NCBI RefSeq assembly: GCF_002020135.1
Contig: NZ_MPZS01000001.1
Span: 1,612,001 to 1,676,000 of the forward strand
Direction of reading: 5' to 3'
Source of the DNA: Thioclava marina
GTDB lineage: Bacteria > Pseudomonadota > Alphaproteobacteria > Rhodobacterales > Rhodobacteraceae
DNA length: 64,000 nucleotides
Shown here in pieces: positions 8,337 through 16,014 of this stretch. The notes under the pieces are model-generated. The model ran no database searches. It saw nothing but the letters and a program-made list of their open reading frames with translations, and was not told where the DNA came from. Numbering within the stretch: position 1 is the first letter of the stretch; every line of letters begins with the position of its first letter. A program made the translations under genes and the position numbers.

Positions 8337-9437
8337 ATGAGACCGCAAGGCGGCTGGATCGCCGCCCATATCGCGCATCGCGGCGCACATCGTTTCGACG
8401 ATCATCGTCTGCCCGAGCTGGTCGCGCAGGGCACCCTGATGCTCGAATTCACGCTGATGCGCGGCGAAGAGGCGCCGCTGCCGCTGATCCATCTCAACCA
8501 TTGTGGCGACTGGCAGGATTTCCTGTCGCTCCAGCTCGATGCCGAGGGCCGCATCGTCATGGCTCAGCGTCGCGGCGATGCGGTGCATGCGGTCTCGCTC
8601 GATGCGACGCAGGAACGGCTCGCGGGCGGGCGGATGCGGCTGAGCTGGCGCTGGGACGGTCCGGGCCGCGAGAGCCTGCTGACGCTTGAGGCGCTCGATC
8701 TGGGGACGATCCGCCAGCAAGCCGGCCTTGCACCGCTGCCGCTCACGCGCGCCGAGATCGTGGCGCTCGTTCAAGGATCTGGCCCTGCAACGCTCGGGCC
8801 GCGCGTGGACTGGCTCGCGATTGGCGATCATCTCCAGCCGGTGGGCCCTGCCGCCTGTTTCGCCCCCGCCACGCCAATCGAGACGCCGGAGGGGCTGCGC
8901 CCTGCCGCCCATCTGCAAGCGGGAGATCTAGTGCTGACCGCCGATGCCGGCCCGCAGCCCGTGCTCTGGTCGGGTCGCCTCACCCTGCCCGCGCTCGGGC
9001 ATCTGCGCCCGGTGAAACTCTGCGCACCGGTGTTCTCGAAGACCCGCGACCTCTGGGTGATGCCGCAACATCGCGTGGTACTCGAAGGTCCGGCGGTCGA
9101 TTTCCTCTTCGGTCTCGACGAGGTGCTGATCGCCGCCGGGGATCTGGTCGACGGCTGCGCGGCGCTACAACCCGATCGTCCCGGCCTGCTTAGCTGGCAC
9201 GGGATCTTGCTCGAGGGCCATCACCTGTTGATCGCCGATGGCTGCAAGATCGAAAGCCTGCATCTGGGCCGCCTCGCCCGCCAGCCGCTTCTGGCTGCAA
9301 CGACCGCGCTTGCGCCGCTTGCAAAGGAAGGGTGGCTGCCGCTGCATCGCAAGCCAGTGCGCAAGATCGTCCATGGCTATGAGGCGAAGACGCTCGCCTC
9401 GGCGCGGCGACAGGGGCTTCGGCCCTTCGTGGCCTAA
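8337..9437 (+). CDS. Hint-domain protein with LamG-like N-terminal part
   Basis: A 366-residue protein. The C-terminal part is a Hedgehog/intein (Hint) domain: it begins at Cys174 in AACFAPATPIETPEG, continues with the LQAGDLVLTADAGPQPVLW segment and has the conserved His in MPQHRVVLEG (about 242-251). Residues 1-170 are beta-rich (LMLEFTLMRGEE, LSLQLDAEGRIVM), like a LamG/jelly-roll domain. Hint domains cleave peptide bonds autocatalytically. This one ends without an obvious C-extein, so only N-terminal cleavage or another use of the fold is likely. The start was chosen at 8337 because GGGGAGGA precedes it. The stop overlaps that of the convergent TauE gene. Such proteins recur in Rhodobacteraceae, often secreted; no signal peptide is seen here. 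Confidence 0.75.
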   Translation: MRPQGGWIAAHIAHRGAHRFDDHRLPELVAQGTLMLEFTLMRGEEAPLPLIHLNHCGDWQDFLSLQLDAEGRIVMAQRRGDAVHAVSLDATQERLAGGRMRLSWRWDGPGRESLLTLEALDLGTIRQQAGLAPLPLTRAEIVALVQGSGPATLGPRVDWLAIGDHLQPVGPAACFAPATPIETPEGLRPAAHLQAGDLVLTADAGPQPVLWSGRLTLPALGHLRPVKLCAPVFSKTRDLWVMPQHRVVLEGPAVDFLFGLDEVLIAAGDLVDGCAALQPDRPGLLSWHGILLEGHHLLIADGCKIESLHLGRLARQPLLAATTALAPLAKEGWLPLHRKPVRKIVHGYEAKTLASARRQGLRPFVA

Positions 9438-10192
9438 CCCATCAACGCGCGTCGCAGAAGGTTCGCCCCGGCCAGTCCCAGAAGGATCAAGGTCCAGCGC
9501 CGGAAGCGCACCGGGTCGAGCCGGTCCTGCGCCTTGAAACCGAGCTTCATCCCGACAAGCGCGGGCAACACCATGAGCAGCGACAAGGGGATCGTCTGCG
9601 TGTTCAGCACGCCCGAAACCAGATGCGAGGCGGTCAGGATGATCGCGCCCGTCAGGAATACCACGCCGAGGATCCGAACGGCCTCCTGTTTCGGCGCGTC
9701 GATCGAGATCAGATAGATGATCAGCGGCGGTCCCCAGATCCCGGAGATCCCGCCGTAGAGCCCGCCAATGATGCCCAGCAGCGTTTCGGTCACCGCGCGA
9801 TGGCGGGTCGGCATGATGATCTGGCGCCCCGAGATCTGCCAGATCGCGAAAGCGAGGATGGGCCCGCCAAGAAGCGCATACATCAACGCTTGCGGGATCA
9901 GATCGACAAGCGCCGCGCTTACGGGGATGAAGATGACAATCATCGCGATGAACAGCCGGTAGCGGCTGACCGAACCCAGCGCGGCGCGCACGCCCTGCCG
10001 GAAAGCCTGCATCACGTTGGTCACCAGCGTTGGCAGGATCAAGAGTGCCAGCGCCTGATGCGGCGGCAGGAAGGAAGCAAAGCTCGACAGCATGATCATC
10101 GGCATCGCGAACCCCACCGCGCCCTTCACGAAACCCGCGAAAAGCGTGACGCCCAATGCGAGCGCGATCTGCCAAATTTCCAGTCCGAACAT
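9434..10192 (-). CDS. TauE/SafE family membrane transporter
   Basis: A 252-residue protein with about eight hydrophobic segments. The family motif is visible as GFVKGAVGFAMPMIML (about residues 21-36) followed by HQALALLILPTLVTNVMQAF, and the second repeat as GIIGGLYGGISGIWGPPLIIYL. TauE/SafE proteins export organic or inorganic sulfur-containing anions such as sulfite or sulfoacetate. No sulfonate gene is adjacent, so the substrate is open. It is divergent from the methylsuccinyl-CoA dehydrogenase gene and shares the 192-bp region 10193-10384 with it. Stop codons overlap those of the Hint gene (CTAA at 9434-9437). Confidence 0.85.
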   Translation of the reverse strand: MFGLEIWQIALALGVTLFAGFVKGAVGFAMPMIMLSSFASFLPPHQALALLILPTLVTNVMQAFRQGVRAALGSVSRYRLFIAMIVIFIPVSAALVDLIPQALMYALLGGPILAFAIWQISGRQIIMPTRHRAVTETLLGIIGGLYGGISGIWGPPLIIYLISIDAPKQEAVRILGVVFLTGAIILTASHLVSGVLNTQTIPLSLLMVLPALVGMKLGFKAQDRLDPVRFRRWTLILLGLAGANLLRRALMG

Positions 10193-10282
10193 GCGCCCCT
10201 CTCCCCTGCATCGCTTTTATCGGGACGCGCAGGGCTCCGCATCCGGAATTTGCGGCCGACAAACGCGCAGATTTCAGGGTGT

Positions 10283-10301
10283 TGCGACATTTTAAGTCGC
10301 A
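10283..10301. promoter_or_regulatory. candidate operator upstream of mcd
   Basis: TGCGAC and GTCGCA form a perfect 6-bp inverted repeat around the 7-base AT-rich spacer ATTTTAA, about 85-100 bases upstream of the mcd ATG and between divergent genes. This is the arrangement expected of a repressor or activator site. I cannot name the regulator. It does not match the TTTGCAAA-type motif I associate with PccR-like regulators. Confidence 0.4.
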
Positions 10302-10384
10302 CAAATCATATACAGCGAATTTTTATTGCGCTGCGGATGCGAAATAACTAGACAGGCTGCAACCGCAGAATAAGGAGCCGACTC

Positions 10385-12049
10385 ATGGCACATGATGGGG
10401 CCGACATGCCGACGACGATCATTCTGGACGACCTTCTCTCGCTGACCGAAGCGAGCCTTCCCGAGCTGGAAACGCTGGTCTCTGATGCAACCGCGAGCCT
10501 GCGCGCCGCGACCGAAAAGGACGGCCGCATCTCGGCCGCGCTTCTCGAAGAGAACCAGTACCGCGCTCACGGCCTTGCCTGGCTGACCACCTATCAGCAG
10601 TCTCTCAAGCAGCTGCGCGCCTGGGCCGGTCGTCTGGCCGAAGAAGGCAAACTGGGCGAAATGGAGAAACTGATCCTCCAGATCGGTTTCGGTGAATACC
10701 TCGCGCAGATCGCGGGCGGCATCCAGATGAACCAGGGCGAAATGGTGCGCCTTGCGGATATGGGCGTCAGCTGGAGCCCGTCGGACGCTGCGGCGACGTT
10801 GATCGCAGGCGGCAATTCGAACGCCGCGCGGATGCGCCTCGTGGAGCTGATCCGCGACGTTCAGGGCCGTTCGATCTTCGGGCAGTCGGGCCTCGACGAA
10901 GACCTCGAAATGATCCGCGAGCAGTTCTACCGCTATGCCGAAGACCGCGTGAAGCCGAACGCGCATGAATGGCACCTGAAGGACGAACTGATCCCGATGG
11001 AGATCATCGAGGAGCTCGCCGAACTCGGCGTCTTCGGCCTGACCATTCCGGAAGAATATGGCGGGCTCGGCCTGTCGAAAGCCTCGATGGTCGTCGTGAC
11101 CGAGGAGCTGTCGCGCGGCTATATCGGCGTGGGTTCGCTTGGCACGCGCTCGGAAATCGCGGCAGAGCTGATCATCTGCGGCGGCACCGAGGAGCAGAAA
11201 CAGAAATGGCTGCCGGGTCTGTCCTCGGGTGAAATCCTGTCCACCGCCGTCTTCACCGAACCGAATACCGGCTCGGATCTGGGCAGCTTGCGCACCCGCG
11301 CAGTCAGGGATGGCGATGACTGGCTGATCACCGGAAACAAGACCTGGATCACCCATGCGCAGCGCACCCATGTGATGACGCTGCTGGCGCGCACCGATCC
11401 CGCGACCGACAATTACAAGGGTCTGTCGATGTTCCTGGCGGAGAAAACGCCGGGCACCGATGACAACCCCTTCCCCACCGAGGGCATGACCGGCGGCGAG
11501 ATCGAAGTGCTCGGCTATCGCGGCATGAAGGAATACGAACTCGGCTTCGACAATTTCCGCGTGAAGGGCGAGAACCTTCTGGGCGGCGAAGAGGGCAAGG
11601 GCTTCAAGCAGCTCATGGAGACGTTCGAATCCGCGCGCATCCAGACCGCCGCCCGCGCCGTGGGCGTGGCGCAATCGGCGCTGGAAATCGGCATGCAATA
11701 CGCGATCGACCGCAAGCAATTCGGCAAGTCGCTGATCGAATTCCCGCGTGTGGCCAGCAAGCTCGCGATGATGGCGGTGGAAACCATGATCGCGCGCCAG
11801 CTGACCTATTTCTCGGCCTGGGAAAAGGATCATGGCCATCGCTGCGATCTGGAAGCCGGCATGGCGAAGCTGCTCGGCGCCCGCGTGGCCTGGGCGGCAG
11901 CGGACAACGCGCTGCAGATCCATGGCGGCAACGGCTTCGCGCTGGAATACCAGATCAGCCGTATCCTGTGCGACGCGCGTATCCTCAACATCTTCGAGGG
12001 TGCTGCCGAGATTCAGGCGCAGGTCATCGCGCGGCGTCTGCTGGGGTGA
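10385..12049 (+). CDS. mcd: (2S)-methylsuccinyl-CoA dehydrogenase
   Basis: A 554-residue flavin-dependent acyl-CoA dehydrogenase with an N-terminal extension of about 150 residues before the standard fold. That size (the usual is about 390) and the extension are the mark of methylsuccinyl-CoA dehydrogenase of the ethylmalonyl-CoA pathway, which oxidises methylsuccinyl-CoA to mesaconyl-CoA during growth on C2 compounds. Seen: TIPEEYGGLGL, FTEPNTGSDLGSL, the DRKQFGKSLIEFP segment, IHGGNGFALEYQISRILCDA and the C-terminal FEGAAEIQ, whose Glu is the expected catalytic base. The start at 10385 follows AAGGAG. It is transcribed alone and ends at a strong terminator at 12143-12172. The other pathway genes are not in this window. 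Confidence 0.87.
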   Translation: MAHDGADMPTTIILDDLLSLTEASLPELETLVSDATASLRAATEKDGRISAALLEENQYRAHGLAWLTTYQQSLKQLRAWAGRLAEEGKLGEMEKLILQIGFGEYLAQIAGGIQMNQGEMVRLADMGVSWSPSDAAATLIAGGNSNAARMRLVELIRDVQGRSIFGQSGLDEDLEMIREQFYRYAEDRVKPNAHEWHLKDELIPMEIIEELAELGVFGLTIPEEYGGLGLSKASMVVVTEELSRGYIGVGSLGTRSEIAAELIICGGTEEQKQKWLPGLSSGEILSTAVFTEPNTGSDLGSLRTRAVRDGDDWLITGNKTWITHAQRTHVMTLLARTDPATDNYKGLSMFLAEKTPGTDDNPFPTEGMTGGEIEVLGYRGMKEYELGFDNFRVKGENLLGGEEGKGFKQLMETFESARIQTAARAVGVAQSALEIGMQYAIDRKQFGKSLIEFPRVASKLAMMAVETMIARQLTYFSAWEKDHGHRCDLEAGMAKLLGARVAWAAADNALQIHGGNGFALEYQISRILCDARILNIFEGAAEIQAQVIARRLLG

Positions 12050-12054
12050 GTGCC

Positions 12055-12126
12055 GTCTCGGAGAGGCTCCAGTGGAGCCTCTCAGCGGCGAACGCGCTGC
12101 CCGTGGCAGCGCCGGGCTGGCCGCGA
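12055..12126 (+). repeat. hairpin repeat element E1 (CCAGTGG / GGCGAACGC type)
   Basis: Arms GAGAGGCTCC (12061-12070) and GGAGCCTCTC (12074-12083) form a perfect 10-bp hairpin with an AGT loop, followed by GGCGAACGC (12087-12095), then a second hairpin GCTGCC/GGCAGC and a GGGCTGG-rich tail. Element E3 (14151-14184) has the same loop and tail at identical spacing but a different, still self-complementary stem. Confidence 0.7.
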
Positions 12127-12142
12127 CTCAGGCGAAAAACAG

Positions 12143-12172
12143 AACCTGTCGCCCCGTAGGCGGCAGGTTTTT
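12143..12172 (+). terminator. rho-independent terminator of mcd
   Basis: An 11-bp stem (arms 12143-12153 and 12159-12169, one G-U pair) with loop CCGTA runs into TTTTT, and AAAAA precedes the left arm. It lies 94 bases after the mcd stop. Confidence 0.85.
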
Positions 12173-12183
12173 CATTTCCAGAG

Positions 12184-12352
12184 GCACCGACATTCCCGGG
12201 GTGACTAACCCCGGGCCGCGCCCGACCTCCCCCCGGGAGGGCGCTTTTGCACTGTCGCAAATGGCTCGCACGTGCGGCAGGGTGGAGGGATAAAGCGCTG
12301 TATCAGCCCCGTGGCACCGCGCCCACCCAATGTCGGGCGCGGCCCTCATCGC
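12184..12352 (-). repeat. dispersed intergenic repeat E2
   Basis: Read on the minus strand it starts with ATGAGGGCCGCGCCCGA, then TTGGGTGGGCG, a diverged middle part, GCGCCCTCCCGGGGGGAGG and GGGCGCGGCCCGGGG. The same blocks in the same order occur at 14011-14240 (plus strand) and, more diverged, at 17008-17165. It is non-coding and ends close to the mcd terminator. Confidence 0.65.
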
Positions 12353-12444
12353 TTCCCCCGAAACCCCTCGCATTCCGTCTCCTATTTGACTTCCCGCTTC
12401 GCGCCCCCACCTGAACCAAAAGGCTCAGCCACAAGGGGAGGCGC

Positions 12445-13443
12445 ATGGCCCGCACGATTCTCGTCACCGGCATCACCGGCTTTATCGCGAAACGCATCGC
12501 CTACGACCTGCTGGCACAGGGCGAAACGGTGCGCGGCACCCTGCGCAAGGCCAGCCGGGGCGCCGAGGTGAACGCGGCGCTCGCCGAACTCGGCCCCGAA
12601 GCGCTCGACCGGATCAGCTTTGTCGAGGCCGACCTTTTGTCCGACGCGGGCTGGGCCGAGGCGATGGAGGGGATCGACGCTGTGATCCACACTGCGTCCC
12701 CTTTCCCGATCACCAAGATCAAGGATGAGCGCACGATCATCGCCCCGGCAGTCGAGGGTACACGGCGTGTCCTCTCGGCGGCACAGGCGGCGGGTGTGAC
12801 GCGCGTGGTGCTTACCTCCTCGATGGAAGCGGTGATGCACGGCGTTACCTCCGATCCGATGACCGAGACTGACTGGTCGAACCCGAAGGCGCCCACTTGC
12901 AGCGCCTATACCCGCTCAAAGATCTTCGCCGAGGAAGCCACCTGGGAATTCATCGAGGACCATCACGAGATGGAGCTGACGGTGATCAACCCCGGCCTCG
13001 TCTGCGGCACGCCGATGGACCGCCACACCGGATCGTCGGTCGGGGTGATCGAGCGGATCATGGCCGGCAAGGACCCGGCGGTGCCCGAATTCGAACTGCC
13101 CGTTGTCGATATCGCGGATGTCTCGGCCTGCCACGTGGCCGCGCTCGACACCCCCGCCAGCATCGGTCAGCGCTATATCTGCGCCGAGAGGTTCCTCTCT
13201 TTCCCCGAGATGGCGCGCGGATTGAAAGCCGAGTTTCCCGAGCGCCGGATCGCAACGCGACGCGCGCCGAACTGGCTGATCGGGGCGCTGGCCCTGTTCG
13301 ATAGCCAGATCGCCCTGATCAAACCGATGCTCGGCAAGACGATGCGGCTCAGCCACGCGGCGGCAACGCGCGATCTGGGCGTGAACTTCGTGCCCGCTGA
13401 GGAGGCAATTCTGCGCACCGGGCGGTTCCTCGCCGCGAAATAG
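12445..13443 (+). CDS. NAD(P)-dependent epimerase/dihydroflavonol-reductase-like protein
   Basis: A 332-residue extended short-chain dehydrogenase/reductase. Seen: the nucleotide-binding GITGFIAKRIAYDLLAQG at residues 8-25 (an unusual Ala replaces the last Gly of GxxGxxG), the Ser of LTSSMEAV (about 115-122) and the catalytic YTRSK (Tyr-x-x-x-Lys, about 155-159). The layout matches the dihydroflavonol-4-reductase/aldehyde reductase branch of the family. The substrate cannot be inferred. The gene starts after AAGGGGAGGCGC, and the next gene follows 47 bases downstream, so they may be co-transcribed. Confidence 0.82.
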   Translation: MARTILVTGITGFIAKRIAYDLLAQGETVRGTLRKASRGAEVNAALAELGPEALDRISFVEADLLSDAGWAEAMEGIDAVIHTASPFPITKIKDERTIIAPAVEGTRRVLSAAQAAGVTRVVLTSSMEAVMHGVTSDPMTETDWSNPKAPTCSAYTRSKIFAEEATWEFIEDHHEMELTVINPGLVCGTPMDRHTGSSVGVIERIMAGKDPAVPEFELPVVDIADVSACHVAALDTPASIGQRYICAERFLSFPEMARGLKAEFPERRIATRRAPNWLIGALALFDSQIALIKPMLGKTMRLSHAAATRDLGVNFVPAEEAILRTGRFLAAK

Positions 13444-13496
13444 CCGTTGCGTAGGGAACGCAAGCGCGCCAAATCTGCCTGAAAAGGGAGATGCCG

Positions 13497-14000
13497 ATGA
13501 TCCGCGACGCCCGCCCCGAAGATGCCGAGGCCATCACCGAGATCTACAATGATGCGGTGCGCAACACGACCGCGATCTGGAACGAGATCGAGGTCGATGC
13601 CGAGAACCGCCGCGCCTGGATCGCGGAGAGGCAGGGCGCGGGCTATCCGCTGCTGGTCTGGGACGAAGGCGGGCGCGCCGTGGGCTATGCGAGCTTCGGC
13701 CCCTTCCGCCCCCATGACGGCTATCGGCTGAGTGTCGAGCATTCCGTTTATGTGCACCGCGATCACCGCTCGGGCGGCAAGGGCGCGCAGATGATGGAGG
13801 CGCTGATCGAACGCGCCCGCGCGGACGGGTATCACGTCATGGTCGGCGCAATCGACGCTGCCAACGCCGTGTCGATCCGGCTGCATGAACGATTGGGCTT
13901 TGCCCATGTCGGACTGATGCCGCAGGTCGGCAAGAAGTTCGGGCGCTGGCTCGATCTGGCGCTGTTGACGCTGCTGCTGGATGATCGCGAAAGGCCATGA
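13497..14000 (+). CDS. phosphinothricin-acetyltransferase-like GNAT protein
   Basis: A 167-residue GNAT acetyltransferase of the PAT/Bar type. Seen: IRDARPEDAEAITEIYNDAV at the N terminus, SVYVHRDHRSGGKGAQMMEALI (acetyl-CoA loop, about residues 83-104) and the ending IRLHERLGFAHVGLMPQVG, all typical of the family that acetylates phosphinothricin or methionine sulfone/sulfoximine. An ATG at 13491 is in frame but directly abuts the Shine-Dalgarno GGGAG; 13497, six bases further, is the better start. Whether it gives resistance is unknown; such chromosomal copies usually detoxify amino-acid analogues. Confidence 0.85.
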   Translation: MIRDARPEDAEAITEIYNDAVRNTTAIWNEIEVDAENRRAWIAERQGAGYPLLVWDEGGRAVGYASFGPFRPHDGYRLSVEHSVYVHRDHRSGGKGAQMMEALIERARADGYHVMVGAIDAANAVSIRLHERLGFAHVGLMPQVGKKFGRWLDLALLTLLLDDRERP

Positions 14001-14010
14001 GCGCTTGGCA

Positions 14011-14240
14011 ATGAGGGCCGCGCCCGAGCCTTGGGTGGGCGTTTTGATCCGCTGTGGTCTGCGGGCCATCTCAAAAGCCCGCATGTCGCTTGAACCCGCG
14101 AGCCATCGCCAATGCGCCCTCCCGGGGGGGAGGGGTTAGCCGGGATTGAGCGTCCTTCCAGTGGAAGGACGTCCCGGCGAACGCCTGAGCTTCGCGAAGG
14201 CCGGACGGGCGCGGCCCGGGGCTGGTCGCGCCCCGCGCCG
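14011..14240 (+). repeat. dispersed intergenic repeat E3 with embedded hairpin element
   Basis: It opens with ATGAGGGCCGCGCCCGA as E2 does. It carries GTCGCTTGAACCCGCGA at 14085-14101, identical to E4 (17079-17095), then GCGCCCTCCCGGGGGGGAGG. Next comes a hairpin element (arms 14151-14159 and 14163-14171, loop AGT, tail GGCGAACGC at 14176-14184), and finally GGGCGCGGCCCGGGGCTGG. Compared with E4, about 60 bases containing the hairpin are extra. It fills the gap between the acetyltransferase and recO. Confidence 0.7.
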
Positions 14241-14251
14241 AGCTCTATGAC

Positions 14252-14977
14252 CTACCGCGCACTCCGCCCCAGCAAATCCACGAACCGCTGGCGCGCTTCC
14301 GGCAAGGGGCGGTCCCCCAGATCCGGCGCCATCCGCTCGCCAAGGAAAAACCCGGTCAACCGGAGCCCCTGCACGATCTCGGCCAAGCTCGCAGGCCCCT
14401 GCCCCAAAAGGCACAGCGGCAGCGGCAGAAGTTTCGGAGCCCACTCGCCTGCCCCCGCGCGGCTGACAGCACGACCCGAACGCGGGCTGACATAGGCCAG
14501 ATCATCGCGCGAGCCGGTCACCGCGCAGGAGGACAGATCGAGCCCGTAGCCCATCTCCTCCAGCAGCCCCAATTCCCAGCGCAAATAGAGCGGCACCCAG
14601 TCACCGCCTTCGGCCATCGCGTCGAACAACGCCTCGGACGCGGCGAATAGCGCGTCATGCGGCTCGCGCTCGGGCAGGGTGAAGCGCAACAGCGCCGTCG
14701 CCGCGTTCAGCCCCGCCAGCGCCTGCCGGTCCGACAGGATCACGGCACGGCTTTGCAGCGGCTCGAGCGTAAAGCTGCCCAGATGATCTTCCAGTCGCGC
14801 CCGCCATGTCGCCATGACCCGGTTTCCCGGCTGCAACATCCCGGCCATCTTGCGCGAAGCCCCGCCCCGAACCACCCCCGCATGACGCCCATGCGCGGAC
14901 GCGAACAGCTCGACGATCATCGAGCTTTCCCCATGCGGGCGCGCAGAGAGGATCGTGCCGTAGTCTTGCCAGTCCAT
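14252..14977 (-). CDS. recO: DNA repair protein RecO
   Basis: A 241-residue RecO, which loads RecA onto SSB-coated single-stranded DNA together with RecR (RecFOR pathway). Seen: the N-terminal OB-fold start [39 protein letters not shown] (about residues 38-57) and the helical middle with [21 protein letters not shown]. The ATG at 14977 is chosen over upstream codons because the protein then starts at the usual family position. The gene lies downstream of era as in many alphaproteobacteria, although an opposite-strand gene (15063-15686) now separates them. Confidence 0.92.
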   Translation of the reverse strand: MDWQDYGTILSARPHGESSMIVELFASAHGRHAGVVRGGASRKMAGMLQPGNRVMATWRARLEDHLGSFTLEPLQSRAVILSDRQALAGLNAATALLRFTLPEREPHDALFAASEALFDAMAEGGDWVPLYLRWELGLLEEMGYGLDLSSCAVTGSRDDLAYVSPRSGRAVSRAGAGEWAPKLLPLPLCLLGQGPASLAEIVQGLRLTGFFLGERMAPDLGDRPLPEARQRFVDLLGRSAR

Positions 14978-15062
14978 GCGCGCGACTATCCGCGCCGTAA
15001 CGTTGCGGCGCAAGCAGCTTCGTGAGTTGCGCGCGCGCCCCGCTCGGCTCTAGCGTCTCGCC

Positions 15063-15686
15063 ATGACACGCGCATCCTATCTTCTAGCGGCCCTGATCGC
15101 GCTGATCGAGTTGACTGCTTTCGGGGCGAGCTTCGCCAATAACCTCACGGTGCATCCGAACGCGAAGGTGCCGCTGGGCGTACTGTGGCTGATGTTTCGC
15201 TATTTCACGATCTGGACGAATACGCTGGTAGGATTGGCTTTCGCCTGGATGTCGTGGAAGAAGTGCTACCTCTCGCGGCCCTTCCTTGCGGCGCTGGTGC
15301 TCTGGATCCTGATCGTGGGCGTGGTCTATCACCTGCTGCTGGCGGGCAATGCGCAGCTTTACGGGCTCGATTACCTGTCGAACCTGCTCTACCACACGAT
15401 CGCGCCGGTGCTGGTGCCGATCTGGTGGCTGGCGCTGGCCCCGAAAGGGTCGCTGAACTGGCCCCATGCCGCGCTCTGGCTGCTCTGGCCGCTTGCCTAT
15501 CTGGTCTATGCGGTCATCCGGGGGCTCGAGACCGGCTCATACCCCTATTTCTTCCTCGACCTCGACAAGCTCGGCTGGGGCGGGCTCGCGCTCTGGTGCG
15601 TGAAGTTCCTCGTGGCCTTCTGGATCGGTGGATTGCTGATCGTCGCGCTCGGGCGCGGGTTGAAGAGGCTCGGCCTCAGCCGCTGA
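15063..15686 (+). CDS. Pr6Pr family membrane protein
   Basis: A 207-residue protein with six hydrophobic segments. FRYFTIWTNTLVGLAFAW (about residues 46-63), YHTIAPVLVPIWWL and WPLAYLVYAVIRG are characteristic of the Pr6Pr family, a six-helix group related to FAR-17a/AIG1 proteins. Function is unknown; eukaryotic relatives include androgen-induced fatty-acid-ester hydrolases, but transfer of that role here would be a guess. It sits alone on the plus strand inside a minus-strand cluster, and its last 11 bases overlap the convergent DUF1491 gene. Confidence 0.8.
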   Translation: MTRASYLLAALIALIELTAFGASFANNLTVHPNAKVPLGVLWLMFRYFTIWTNTLVGLAFAWMSWKKCYLSRPFLAALVLWILIVGVVYHLLLAGNAQLYGLDYLSNLLYHTIAPVLVPIWWLALAPKGSLNWPHAALWLLWPLAYLVYAVIRGLETGSYPYFFLDLDKLGWGGLALWCVKFLVAFWIGGLLIVALGRGLKRLGLSR

Positions 15687-16014
15687 GCCCTTCTTCGTCG
15701 AGAAGCGTACGGCCCTCGCGGCTTTCGATCTCAATCACCCAGAGATCGGGATCGAAGCTGCGTTGCTTGCGGATGCTGGCGTCCACTTCGGCCTCGGGCC
15801 CGTCATGCAAGAGCATCCATGCACTTTTGCCTGTCATAAGGTCCGCGCGCCGCTCGTAGCTTTGCGCGGTCCCGTCGAGACGCGCGCATTTCACCATCAC
15901 GGCGCCCGAGGACGCCTGCCCATGCGCGGTCACATACGCCGGGATATTGGCGAGCTCCAACCGCTTGAGATAGGCGCGGACCCAGAAATCCGTGGTCAGC
16001 CGCGCCTCGCTCAT
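15676..16014 (-). CDS. DUF1491 family protein
   Basis: A 112-residue soluble protein matching the alphaproteobacterial DUF1491 family: LTTDFWVRAYLKRLELANIPAYV at the start, GAVMVKCARLDG and RSFDPDLWVIEIESREGRTLLDE near the end. Function is unknown. The ATG at 16014 shares one base with the era stop (TGATG); a GTG at 16017 is the only alternative. Its place directly after era is shared by many relatives, so a link to ribosome or RNA biology is possible but unproven. Confidence 0.82.
   Translation of the reverse strand: MSEARLTTDFWVRAYLKRLELANIPAYVTAHGQASSGAVMVKCARLDGTAQSYERRADLMTGKSAWMLLHDGPEAEVDASIRKQRSFDPDLWVIEIESREGRTLLDEEGLSG

Larger units (their letters stand above)
12050..12444. other. 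395-bp intergenic region holding two repeat elements and a terminator
   Basis: From left to right: hairpin element E1 (12055-12126), the mcd terminator (12143-12172), and repeat E2 in minus orientation (12184-12352). The remaining 90 bases should carry the promoter of the downstream reductase gene. No coding sequence is supported. Confidence 0.7.
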
